Below are positions 1 through 9,820 of a DNA stretch of 23,154 nt, in pieces. How positions within the stretch are numbered: the stretch's first letter is position 1; each line of letters begins with the position of its first letter. A program made the translations under genes and the position numbers. This DNA comes from Hypsibius dujardini (lineage: Eukaryota > Tardigrada > Eutardigrada > Parachela > Hypsibiidae), in contig LRSR01014937.1 in NCBI GenBank assembly GCA_001579985.1, positions 1-23,154 of the forward strand, given 5' to 3'. Under the pieces are notes generated by a model. That model worked only from the letters and a program-made list of their open reading frames with translations. It did no database searches and had not been told where the DNA came from.

Positions 1-389
1 TGGAAAGGTGGTTCGTTCGTGCTCTCTCACGACCAAACGGCCTGTCGTGAATTTCGAAATACTGGGAGTAAAACACTCGAACAAACTGCTCACCCGCTCG
101 TTGTTCAAGAAAGTTTGTGTGCCGCCGAGTCGATAACAGTATAATATCACTTTAACGATGTCGATACATATTTGGCAGTTGCGGTTGAGGCTTCACCTGG
201 GAGCGTTTCCGTTTATCGCTTTGCTCGTTCTGATACACTTTAGCCAGCAGGCGAACGGATGACATTTAAGAAACGAACTGATAACAAGTTATATGAGGAT
301 TTTACCGTCCGGATTCTGCCCATATTACGTGGTACTGAGTATCCTTTATTTGACCGAGCAAGGCATCCTCGGTTCCTGACAATGAACGA

Positions 390-452
390 GACAGACAGGC
401 AGGCAGACGGGTTAACAAGCAGATAGACAGACAGACAGAAAGACAGACAGAA

Positions 453-483
<31 letters not shown>

Positions 484-491
484 CTGGCTGG

Positions 492-527
<36 letters not shown>

Positions 528-590
528 TAGACAGACAGACAGACAGACAGAGCGACAGAGTCAAGCAGACATTCAAGCAGACAGACAGAC
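390..590. repeat. Compound GACA / GGCA tetranucleotide array
   Basis: The array moves from GACA units into GGCA units and back to GACA units, with a GGCT interruption near 482-490. It is the only large GACA-type array in the window outside a gene model, although a gene to the left of the window could contain it. Confidence 0.9.
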
Positions 591-899
591 AATCAATTAG
601 AAACATCGTCAGCCAGCCAAAAGATGGATTAGTTATGGATAGTTCGGCGTCTGGGCCGTATAGTCGCAACAAGTTAGCGAGTGAGAAAGCCGGAGACACC
701 CATATTTTTTAGGAATCTTCAGAGTCCGGAGCACATCGACCTCAATATCACGCGAACAGACCAGCAGCTAAAAAGGAACGTCGAAAATTAATCACCGTGA
801 CGACATTATTATTCCAAATATATATTGGCCTGTCGGAGAGATTCTGCAGCTCTCGCAAGAGCGCGCTCTCTCGCCGCTGCATACAAAGTTTGCGGAGGT

Positions 900-932
900 G
901 TAATTAATGAACGTTCATGAACGCGTAATTAC
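900..932. repeat. Nested palindrome
   Basis: The outer arms GTAATTA (900-906) and TAATTAC (926-932) flank a perfect 12-bp palindrome ATGAACGTTCAT (907-918). It lies in gene-free DNA close to another palindrome, GAGCGCGCTC (about 859-868). It could be a binding site for a dimeric factor or chance; nothing in the sequence decides this. Confidence 0.5.
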
Positions 933-1748
933 ATGCACGACCAACTGCTCGCTGTTCGACACGTCGCTCATCCATCTTCTTTCGGAACGCGATCGATCTT
1001 ATATGATATCCGCTCTTGTTTGCCCTGCTATGTGCAAGGAAGGGGTTGGGTGTTGACTAAAAGATGTTTGCTTTCCGCAGACACTCCTCAAGAAAGTCAC
1101 ATGCACGTACAGAGGATCTGTTCCGTGCTGTGCACCGGCCAGTTTTGCTCATCATTAAGAAAACGCGAGACATGGACACTTCATAAGGCCGTGCATGCAC
1201 ACACCGAGCGTGATAGATGAAGCAGTTAACATCATTAATCTTCCGAAGGCCCCCAATCGGTCAGGAAAAAAATAATTTTATAGGGCGAGAAGAACGGCGG
1301 ACTATGCCGCGGCGGTCGGTCTGCTGCTGTTACTGCTTGCTGCCCAGATCAATCTAGGTTTTCTCTCAGTCTATCTGTGCCACTTTCGTGGGCAGACGTT
1401 TAGACCTATCTGTGGCTGTCGTCTGGGCCTTGCACGGATATACGAATATATTTCTGTCCACAGAGATATGTATTCGGATGGTTTAGCACGAGGAACTCAC
1501 GAAGAGACTACTGACGGCGAGACGAAAGACAACCGCAAGCTCACTCATTAAGTCCGCCGTGAATGCACCGGCTGCTGTGCTCCAGGCTAATGGTCATGGT
1601 ACCACGCAGTCTGCGATAATCGAATCATTATGCATTATTGTAATGAAGTGGAAGGAAGGACGACGGTCGGTCGTTGGACCTTGGTTGATCAGACCGACCG
1701 ACGTACGCAGTGGAAGACCTGACTCAGCGGCGCTGATGTAAGGATCCA

Positions 1749-1812
1749 AGTTCTACCCAAGTTTTAGTTCCAAGTCCAAGTCCAAGTCCTAGTTCTAGGG
1801 CCCTAGTTCTAC
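1749..1812. repeat. CCAAGT-type short repeat tract with 12-bp palindrome
   Basis: The tract has imperfect reiterations of CCAAGT and TAGTTC, then CTAGGGCCCTAG (1795-1806), a perfect palindrome. It is low-complexity sequence of unknown role. Confidence 0.5.
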
Positions 1813-2265
1813 CGCGTCCAGCAAACAGAAGAGACCTTTGGCTTGGTCAAAGTCAGCAAACACTGAAACATCGAATCAGACTCAGAGTATGATTCGACTC
1901 TGATACCCAATCTCGAAGCTGGTAATGATTCTTTGTAAGAAATCTGAAACCTGGACCCGAAGTATCACGGATCACGGAGTATCACGGATGTGGAATGGAG
2001 TAACAAATACAACTACAACAAAAGAACAGTATCAAAAAAAGCAAGGCGGCCTTTCATACGGACAAACTATTGCTGTAGCTTTCCTATCGATTTTTCAGAC
2101 ACAACATCGATCAGAAAGCTAATAAGAACTGTACGAAGAAGCAGGGCGAGACGATGTGAAGATCAGAGGGCTCATTGTAAAATAAGAGATTTTACATAGC
2201 AATGAATTTCTTTTGCGAAAGACACATGTCCAGCAAAAATTCCAGGTAGATTACAATGAATTTTT

Positions 2266-4845
2266 TCAGTCTCTTCGTGAACGTTTTGTATCCCGTCGCA
2301 TTGAGGTGTCCGGTGAAGCCGGCGGCGGCGGCTGCTGCCGCTGTTCGTTGGACCTGACGGAATCCCGCCCGCGGTAATTGCCATCCTGCTCATTACTTCT
2401 CCGGTCCGCGTGGGCGTCGTCTGGCAACGACGACGGCCCCTTCTTCTGGAAAGCGAACACGCTATACATAGAAGCCATTTCCCATTCCGGTGTGGAGAGG
2501 GTGCCCTGCCGAGATAAAGAGAGACGGAGCGTCAGAAGAAACCCGAAATATACGGACACTTCCCCGGGAGTTATTGCGAGATGAGTGACATCATTCCGCT
2601 AGATCCCCAGAAACAAATGTCGAAGACGTCTCTCGACATGAACAGACCCAATCGGAGGACGAATCGGGGGTGAGTTCACCGAACCCAATGTCGCGAACAG
2701 AAGTAATTTGGGTTTACGACGTGCAAATGCGTTGGCACAATCATTTTTCTGGGCATTACAATTTCGGGCACTGCCGGATTTGTTTTTACATTGACAATCA
2801 TGGGGTGCGGGGAGACATAATGGGATGTTTACAGCGGCAACGTTTGCGATCGCTACGTACCACACGGGGCGCTCCATTCGAACGGGGTAATTTGTGGTCG
2901 ATGACTTCTTGCGCGTAGTCGTACTGGTGATCCTCGATGGAGCCGACAAGGGAGTCCGACGGATATGTCTGCCGAATGATGAACAACATAATAGCAATCA
3001 ATCATGTAATAATACATCTACGATTGCTTGTTAACTCAGTCGAACTTTTTAGTTGTCGGGGTGAAAGGGCTGTCCGGAGCATATTCTTATCTTTGTCTGT
3101 CTATCTGACCGTCTGTCTGTCCTCGTGTCTGAAAGCAGAATCCTATCGTTGTTCACATGTCTGTCTGCTGTGGTGCCTGCATGTCTGCGTGCTTGATTGT
3201 TTGCCTGCCTAGCAATCTGACTGCTTGTCTTCAGGCTTGACTGTCTGTATGCTTATCTGCATGTCTGACTGTCATTCCTCGTGCTCAACTGTCTGTCTGT
3301 CAATCTGTCTGTTTTCCTGTTTCTTTGCTTCATCATATTGTTTGTCCACGAAAAATGAGCCTATGAGATTACGAGATGATTAATAAATTATGGTCCACTA
3401 GGAATTACATGTTTGGGCAGTCTGTCTATTGAGTCGGCTGCGTTTTTTGTGTACAGTCCAAGTATTACAGGCTAATACCTCTAAGCCGTTCATCCTTTCC
3501 AGTAATTGCAGATGAGTCGGGTTCGCCGAATGCTCATCGAAGAATTCGTTGAATGTGCTGCGATACAGGACATCCATGTCCAGTTTTTCCGCCATGTCCA
3601 TTAGCACTCCAAAATGGACCAAGAATTCCGGACAATCGACATGCTCCTGTAATAGATAAACGGATTGTGAATCACGATATGGTGCATGTTAATCGGAGTT
3701 CCATATCTCATTTGACGAACGCTGACGAATAGAGAGCTGATGCTCGTTATATGAATTCGATCCGCCGATTTCTCACCTGGAGGAAGAAATGGTATTTCGC
3801 CCCGAACAGAGGCTGCTGCTCTTTTGTGTCAAACGTCACAGAGTAAATGTCATTTCCAAACTTCAGACTATCAGAAGCTTGAAGGCGTCGCCTGTAAAAA
3901 AGCCAAATAATTTGTTCCAGCACCTGAAGGATCCGTTGACTTAAAGAATCAATTGAGAAATCTATAGCCACTTAAGAGTAGAAAGTTCAATATCAATATC
4001 AACATCAACAAGCAAGACTAGTACATGGATATCGACCGGTCAATCGGATAACAGAAGAAAATTGACAGGACTACATCTATGACAATCAATCGATTAACCG
4101 ATCAATCATTCACAATACTTTTCCAGGACAACATTTAAAACAATCAATCAATCAACCGAACGATTATTTACAATACCTTTTGAGGACTACAAATATGACA
4201 ATCAATGAATCAATCGCCCATTTACAATACTTTTCCAGGACAACATTTATGGCAATCAATCAATCAACCTAACGATTATTTACAATACCTTTTGAGGACT
4301 ACATCTACAACAATCAATCAATCAATCGCCTATTTACAATACTTTTCCATACATTATTTCATGCGCGTCTGGAATGGTTCCTATAAATATGCCTCCCGGT
4401 GCTAGGCGGTCACAGGCATTTTTCAACATCCGTTCAGCCCGTTCATACGACTCAAAGGAGTAGTGAAAAGAAAACTGGCAGCTGACAATGTCAAACATTT
4501 GCTGGGGATCGCTGAATTTCTCCCCCAAATCCACCGCCGCACAGTCCGCATGGACGAATTCGGCACGAAATATTCGTGCACGTGACCGCCTCGTCATCTC
4601 CTGATAGCGTTCCTCGGCCTGCCGCACCGAAACCTCCGCAATATCCGCAAAAACTACCTGTCAAATGAGAAATTGCTCATTGAAGCAGTCCATAAATAGA
4701 ATCGTGTTAGTCTAATCTAATTGATTGATGGATTGTCAACACACCCAAAGAACGGAACTACGGTGGTCAATTCAACAATCAATTGAAACGTTATCCTGTC
4801 AAATGCAACCGAACAACAATTAACAATCAATCAATCAATCAAATC

Positions 4846-4881
<36 letters not shown>

Positions 4882-5138
4882 AATTAACAATCAATCTAAA
4901 CCTTGTCAAGTCGTCCAGCAGCCCATTTTTTCATGTCTCCTCCCTTGCCGCAGCAGAGATCCAGTGCTCGGAGCCGAACATCCCGGCGTTGCTCGTTCCG
5001 AATTACATTTAGGGCTTCACCAATTGATACGCTCTTGACCCAATTGTTGAAGGCACGGAGGTAAAAAATAGGACTCTCTCTGCGCTGCTCATTGCCCAGC
5101 TGGGCAAGATTGTTGTAGTGCTCCGCGATGATCGACAT
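2266..5138 (-). CDS. RNMT: mRNA cap guanine-N7 methyltransferase, 6 exons, 390 aa
   Basis: Transfers a methyl group from S-adenosylmethionine to N7 of the guanosine cap of nuclear pre-mRNA. Exons (minus strand) are 5138-4902, 4657-4353, 3891-3777, 3646-3479, 2968-2861 and 2505-2266, 1173 nt in all; every junction is GT-AG and in phase. Visible signatures are FYLRAFNNW (residues 25-33, cap/substrate region), SAM motif [10 protein letters not shown] (60-68), [11 protein letters not shown] (80-90), [11 protein letters not shown] (139-149), [11 protein letters not shown] (166-176), PEFLVHF and GTLSTPEWE (312-320) followed by VFAFQKK. All match the human/Abd1 family in order. The ATG at 5138 was chosen because an in-frame TGA lies at 5147-5145, although GAAAAG just upstream could be a 3' splice site to an unseen 5' exon. 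The long acidic/basic N-terminal domain of the human enzyme is missing. The C-terminus instead carries an Arg/Pro-rich tail of about 57 residues. Exon 5 could alternatively end at 2864, one codon shorter. Confidence 0.95.
3091..3320. repeat. Degenerate TGTC tetranucleotide tract in RNMT intron 4
   Basis: Diverged CTGT/TGTC units sit inside the 510-bp intron between exons 3646-3479 and 2968-2861. In the RNMT sense strand it reads GACA. The decay suggests an older array than the near-perfect ones in CEP83. Confidence 0.75.
4107..4352. repeat. Two-subunit minisatellite in RNMT intron 2, abutting the 5' splice site
   Basis: Two alternating subunits are visible. Type A contains ACAATACTTTTCCAGGACAAC (4112, 4224, and a shortened copy at 4336). 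Type B contains ACAATACCTTTTGAGGACTAC (4170 and 4282). Spacings are 58, 54, 58 and 54 bp, so the higher-order period is 112 bp, with CAATCAATC spacers. In the RNMT sense strand each unit carries AAAAGTATTG or AAAGGTATTG, which look like extra 5' splice sites. The last A copy is continuous with the real donor (GTATGGAAAAGTATTG from 4352 downwards). Confidence 0.85.
4711..4882. repeat. TTGA/CAAT tetranucleotide repeats in RNMT intron 1
   Basis: A short TTGATTGATGG stretch near 4720 and a longer CAATCAATC array (about 4824-4880) lie in the 244-bp intron 4901-4658. The longer array begins about 20 nt inside the 5' splice site and reads GATTGATTG in the RNMT sense strand. Confidence 0.85.
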
Positions 5139-5540
5139 GGCTTTTCAATAGAAAAAAAACGTCTGAACAGAGTCGAAATGATAATTCCTTACAGACACAC
5201 GGTGACAACACCTGGATGGAAAAATGAAGGAAAGCGGTCCAATTTTCAAAAAACAATGTCGCTTTTAGAATTAAAACACCTAACCACGCCCATCGCCCCG
5301 CCTTCCCTTGGGGAACAAGAAGACGAACCAGTGTGCTGAAAAGAGCTGAGGCCAAATTAATCACAGAACAGATTGCGTAATCTGTACTCAGTGTGAGTGT
5401 TAACGCTTCGAACGGAGAGAATTTAGGAATAAATCGAACAGCGGATGCTGATTCTGATTGATTGAAGCTAGGAAAAGGAAGAGAGGAGGGGGATAATCGA
5501 CTCTTTCTACGACCCCTCCACTGTGTGCGCCGCTTTGGCA
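5139..5540. promoter_or_regulatory. RNMT 5' flank, possible bidirectional promoter
   Basis: About 400 bp separate the RNMT ATG (5138, minus) from the ATG of a possible small ORF at 5541 (plus). No TATA box stands out. The assignment rests on position alone. Confidence 0.35.
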
Positions 5541-5765
5541 ATGGATAAATATCAAACTTTACGATCTCAAATTAACAATTTAATTCTCATGATCACTGGT
5601 GCTGCTGCCTTACCGGAGAAGTCCTTTACGCCTTCGTTCTTTGTTCAGCAGATGTTGCTGTACATGCGACTGGTGCCGTGCTTCTGCTTTCTCTGGATTT
5701 ACACGAAGATAACGACTGAACCGAGAACTCGCTCGAAGAACGCGAAGTTGGGTGATGCCGCGAGG

Positions 5766-5798
<33 letters not shown>

Positions 5799-5831
5799 AG
5801 AAAGAGTCAGCCTCAACAACGCTCAATGTAA
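5541..5831 (+). CDS. Possible small membrane protein with alanine tract, 96 aa
   Basis: This is an unspliced frame with a good initiation context (GGCAATGG) and a TAA stop. The N-terminus reads MDKYQTLRSQINNL; a hydrophobic stretch at residues about 43-60 (MLLYMRL then VPCFCFLWIYT) could be one membrane span; then come a basic segment (EPRTRSKNAK), ten alanines encoded by a GCT run, and a short basic end (RKSQPQQRSM). The mix of residues is more protein-like than other chance frames in the window. I do not recognise the family. It sits divergently from RNMT and about 540 bp upstream of CEP83 on the same strand. It could equally be a non-coding 5' region with a chance open frame, or one exon of something longer. 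Confidence 0.33.
5767..5798. repeat. CTG trinucleotide repeat, about 10 units
   Basis: A pure CTG run. In the frame of the 96-aa candidate it is read as GCT (Ala); on the opposite strand it can be read as AGC (Ser). Confidence 0.9.
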
Positions 5832-6375
5832 ACTTCATCTTTTGGCTTTGCTGGCATTCCGTCGTGACTGGTTTGGCTACGAGCTATCATTTATGAAAAT
5901 GGGAAACTGGATTGAGTTTCCGGTGTGAGCAAAACTGAGTTGACGAGCGCATGCGTTGCTGGATTGTGTGGAGACAAACAGATTTTCAAGAAAAGGTGAG
6001 ATATTTCGTATTGATTGCTTAGGGCTTGATTGGTTGATTAACTTGAAGCTGACGTCGGATGTACACATGTGACAAAAACCTTGCGCTAACCGAGTTAAGC
6101 CATTACACTCGTTTGACGCATGGCTAAGCATAGGCCCGAGTGAAAGTGCTTGATTCAGTCAACGTCAGGTTTTTGCTACGTGTGTATCTTCAATGGCGAT
6201 GGCACAGTGATTGATTGAAATATGACTGAGTTTCCTCAGTCAAATTATGTTAAGACTTAGCAAATTTTCTGAATGATGGAGAAATAGTCCACATCCTTGG
6301 GCTAAATTTGGATGTGCTTCCAGGTGTTTATCATTGGTTGATTGATTGAATTGTTACTGCTGCTACTCATTTCTG
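5832..6375. promoter_or_regulatory. CEP83 upstream region
   Basis: About 540 bp without a convincing frame, immediately before the CEP83 start. It contains scattered TTGATTGATT motifs (near 6015, 6210 and 6338-6350), all in the CEP83 sense orientation. No clear TATA or CCAAT element was seen. The promoter and 5' UTR presumably lie here. Confidence 0.4.
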
Positions 6376-7364
6376 ATGGCGAGCTTCAAAGCGGCGCAGT
6401 TTACGACCTTCCCGCAGGATTCGCTGGAAGAATATGCTAAGGCGCTGGATGTGGAGAAGGCCCGTGCCGAGGAGAGTGAACGGATGTATATGGTGCTCAA
6501 GAAGATCCACGAAGAGTGAGTTCGTCGAGTCGACGCCGTCTCTAACTGTCCGGTTGTTCGGTTGATTATTGATTGATTTGGTTCTAACTTTATGTATTTA
6601 ATTGTCTCGATTGAGGGTGTCAGCGGTTTTTTTTTCAAGTACGTATCCGTCCATTTTGGTTCGTGGTATAGTTTTTGTCTTAACGTGGGATTCTTTTTCT
6701 GCAGCTGTGCCGAGGAATTTCGGGTGACGCAAAACCAGACGCAGAAGCTCTTCGGCGAGTTAGAGCAACGTCTCCAGAAGTCCGACGAGGCCGGCCGCGA
6801 ACTTCGGCGCACCATCGTCGAGCAGGCGCGAGATATTTCCGAACTCCGACTGACTCAGCTGACGCCGCAGAAACAGGAGGTGCTTCGCTTATCAGTGCAA
6901 GCTGAGTTGGAGAAGCAGTATCATGCGAAGTTGCGGGCGTTGCATGAGGATAACACTGCGTTGAAGTCGAAGGTCGCCGGACTGACCTACGAGAATAGCG
7001 CGCTGACCGGCGACTTGGAGACGCGGGAGGTAGAGTTTAAAAGGGCGAAGAGTGATTTGGCGGCGAAGTATGAACGGAAGTTGGATGATTGGAAACGTGA
7101 GAAGGACGCAGCTGCGTTGGTGGTGCCCGCGGTGGATGTGCAGCGACACCGGCAGCTCCAGCGGGATAATGAGGGACTAGAGGTCCGGGTGAAGGCGCAG
7201 CAAGCGGAAATGGAGACTATACGGGCTGGCGAGGCGAAACGCGCTGAAGAGGCTCATGCTACATTCAAGGCGCAGACTCAGAGAGTAGCGGAGTTGACGT
7301 TGAAAGTTGAAAGCCTGAAGGTGAGATTAGGCAGACAAATTGACAGACAGACAAGCAGGCACGC

Positions 7365-7429
<65 letters not shown>

Positions 7430-8249
7430 GGCAAATAAACAGGCAAATGGGCGGACGGATGGACGAACGGATAGATTCTGATTTTTATTTCATTTACCAC
7501 CTAGTTTTTGTTACTGTCGAGCTCGGATTTTTTTCAGGCGGAGCTGGATGGCCAGAAGCGACAGACAGATGCCTTACGAGTGCAAGTATCGGAGCTGGCC
7601 ACTGCAAACGCACATCTTCACCAAAGAAACGAACTTCTAAATGATGAGAAGCTCGCGTTTGATTCCGAACGGGAAAGCCTCCTGCACCGGCATCAGATTG
7701 AGTTGGCTAATGAGCGAGGAAAGTCAGTCACGGAAAAGACAGCTCTGAAGAAGGAGGCTGACTCTTTGTCTGCTGAAATTGAAAGTGTGTTTGAGCAGTC
7801 AGAATCAACATTTACTGGCTTGGCTCGCCCTATGAACGTCTGATGTTACGTTTTTATACGGTTTTTCAGTAATCAAGGGACAACTGGATTCGGCCAAAAA
7901 GACAGTCGAATTGCAACGCAGTACAGTGACAGCGAAGGAGCATGAGACTCAACTGAAGTTGAATCAGCTGGCGCAGAAGCACGCGTCGGACGTTGCACTA
8001 ATAGAACACCAAAAGTTAGGCGTCTCATTTTACCACGACAATTTCAAAGGTGGAACTGTATAGCTTAATGTATTTCGTCGGTAGACATTTGGCCGAATCG
8101 AACCTCAACAGCGCCGAGTCACGGCATGAGGAACGTGAGAAGGTGCTTGCTACACTTACAGAGGATGCTAAGGACGAGGTCCGGCGGGCGGAAGCTGTCT
8201 CCGCTGGTCTTCGGAATGAGCTCGATGCCATAAAGTACGGTAGAGTCGT

Positions 8250-8321
<72 letters not shown>

Positions 8322-9556
8322 TTGTCTGTCTGTCTGTCGTTGTGACAGTCCATTTGTCTTTTGGTAGTATTTCTTTTCGCCTGCTCTGTTTCGTCACCTT
8401 ATTGTAACGATACTTTTTCAGGTTGAGAAACAATGAATACCAACGTATGGAAACCGATTTCATAAAACTCACCCAGTCTCACGCTTCGCTGCAAACGGAA
8501 GTCAGTGATCTTCTTCGTCAAATTGCATCCACCGAGAAGATCGTCCGGGCCGTGCAGGATGAGAAAGGCCATCTGGAGCAGGAAATAGCTAGCTTGCGCA
8601 ACCGCCACCACGAGCAGCAACTTGATGTCGTCAAAGCACAAGCTGCATGCGAGGCCAAACTGCAGGAAGCTCAGATCGGCTGGAACGAAAAGCGGGACAG
8701 CTACGTGGTTTATCTGAGACGGCAAGATGAAATGCTGCGGAAGGGCAAGACCCGATTGGTTGACCTGTCGGAGAAACATAAGGCGCTTCGGAAACAGCAG
8801 CGCACTTTCCGGAAAAAGGTCGCTGCGGTGGTGTTCGAGTTGGTGAGTGTAGTCAATGCTAAGACTGCTCTCCTGGACCTTTCAAAGTAAGTATTTAAAA
8901 GAACCGGTGTCTGTCTGCCTGTCTCTCTGTCTCTCTGTCTCTCTGTCTGTCTGTTTGTTTGTCTGTCTGTCTGTTTGTCGACCTGTCTGTTTGTCGACCT
9001 GTCTGTTTGTCGACCTGTCTGTCTGTGGACCTGTCTGTCTGTGGACCTGTGCGAAGAATCACGGTTGATGTTGTGTCTTAAAAATCTTTAATTTTAGGGG
9101 ATTTGTAACACCTGCGGATTACAAAAGCGTCCTGGACGAACTGACGACCTTGAAAGCCAAGATGACTCGTCTGAAATCTATGGCAGTTCCCGAGGCCACA
9201 TCGCTTCCTGCTGTGCCAAGTGGTCGCGTTAGCCGACTGGCCTCCACCAAATCCATCAGCGAACATTTTGACAGAGCTGCGGAAATTAAGGTATAGAATT
9301 CCGAAAAACCTTCCTCTTATTCTTTGGAGTTTCTCTTCGTGTTTGTTTCTTCTGAAAGATTTTTTTGCAGAACTCAAAGCCTTCGGCCAATACCGAATCC
9401 GAGGATGATCTCAAAGAACTCATGGAACGATTGAAGCAGCTGGGCTTGACTGACGGTCAGGACGGCGGTGACAGCAGCGAATCTTCCGATGTCGAGTCTC
9501 TTGCGAATGTTGTCTCAACGATGACCAAGATACCGCCAGCTCCGTCCATTGGTTGA
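6376..9556 (+). CDS. CEP83: CEP83-like centriole distal-appendage coiled-coil protein, 8 exons, 713 aa
   Basis: CEP83 (CCDC41) anchors the distal appendages that dock the mother centriole to membrane at the start of ciliogenesis. Exons are 6376-6515, 6705-7320, 7538-7784, 7870-8014, 8085-8234, 8422-8886, 9098-9290 and 9371-9556. They sum to 2142 nt, so 713 aa against about 700 in human; intron phases are 2,0,1,2,2,2,0. The protein is coiled coil almost throughout. Family landmarks are the ISELRLTQLTPQKQEVLRL block (residues about 91-109; human has a matching ILTPQK-E-LR block), a C-terminal RQDEMLRKGKTRLVDLSEKH segment, and FVTPADYKSVLDELTTLK, which corresponds to the human VPFEDYTRLQKRL region. 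The tail is acidic and Ser-rich (GDSSESSDVES). The start was chosen as the first ATG after an in-frame TGA (6343-6345). A CATAAA at 9686 may serve for polyadenylation. The assignment rests on remembered motifs, not on an alignment. Confidence 0.88.
7336..7434. repeat. GACA array in CEP83 intron 2
   Basis: A near-perfect CAGA/GACA tract, purest from about 7363 to 7430, begins within 20 nt of the 5' splice site at 7321. It adds a long artificial Arg/Gln/Thr/Asp frame when read through. Confidence 0.92.
8249..8339. repeat. TGTC array in CEP83 intron 5
   Basis: A CTGT array with occasional TTTG units starts 14 nt after the 5' splice site (8235) and is in the opposite orientation to the intron 2 array. 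Confidence 0.92.
8907..9050. repeat. TGTC tract plus five-copy 16-bp minisatellite in CEP83 intron 6
   Basis: A CTGT/CTCT tract (8907-8970) passes directly into five head-to-tail 16-bp units. Three are CTGTTTGTCGACCTGT (8971-9018) and two are CTGTCTGTGGACCTGT (9019-9050). The unit is four tetranucleotides long, so the minisatellite probably arose by block duplication of a mutated microsatellite. Confidence 0.9.
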
Positions 9557-9820
9557 TGCTAGACCTCCGCGTCTGTGTTGGCACTTTACTCCGTCCCGAT
9601 CTCCTTGATACCTCTAATAATGGCGCCAGGCATTACCCCCCCCCCCATGCATCATCCGGTCCTGACTGAAATGTTTTTGGTCATGCATAAAGTTTATATA
9701 CGAAAAACTAATTTCCGAAGGTCTGAAAGCCTGAATATATTCTGATTGGTCTTTTTTGGAGGACCATTTTGTTCTTCATCAGTTCCAGAAAAACTGGGCA
9801 AATCAACGTCCGCTGCCAGT
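9557..9820. other. Convergent 3' intergenic region (CEP83 and WD40 gene)
   Basis: Only 264 bp separate the CEP83 stop (plus) from the WD40 stop (minus), so the 3' UTRs probably abut or overlap. It contains a run of 11 C (9636-9646) and CATAAA (9686-9691, plus). No AATAAA in minus sense was seen for the WD40 gene. Confidence 0.6.

Larger units (their letters stand above)
1..2265. other. Intergenic region, no gene recognised
   Basis: No reading frame here combines length, splice signals and protein-like composition. The longest frames (around 302-699) only read through a tetranucleotide array and give Cys/Leu/Ser/Pro repeats. The region holds a compound microsatellite (390-590), a nested palindrome (900-932), a CCAAGT-like tract with a 12-bp palindrome (1795-1806) and short direct repeats of AGTATCACGGAT (about 1961-1988). 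Its right end probably includes the RNMT 3' UTR, because RNMT runs leftwards and stops at 2266. I found no AATAAA in minus-strand sense just below that stop. Confidence 0.6.

Noticed and set aside
302-699. Two minus-strand frames rich in CLPACLPA / SVCLSVCL
   Set aside because: They are pure translations of the GACA/GGCA array with no splice or start context.
2172-2393. Minus-strand 73-codon frame overlapping the RNMT last exon
   Set aside because: Out of frame with the GTLSTPEWE...VFAFQKK end of RNMT, which fixes the true frame.
7321-7537. Continuous plus-strand frame through the GACA array, extending CEP83 exon 2
   Set aside because: Exon 2 ends at a GTGAGA donor at 7321 and exon 3 resumes at 7538 in phase; the read-through is a tetranucleotide translation.
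8421-8890. Internal GTGAGT-like donor in CEP83 exon 6 (near 8843)
   Set aside because: Using it would drop the AKTALLDLSK segment and break the phase with exon 7, whereas GTAAGT at 8887 is stronger and keeps the frame.
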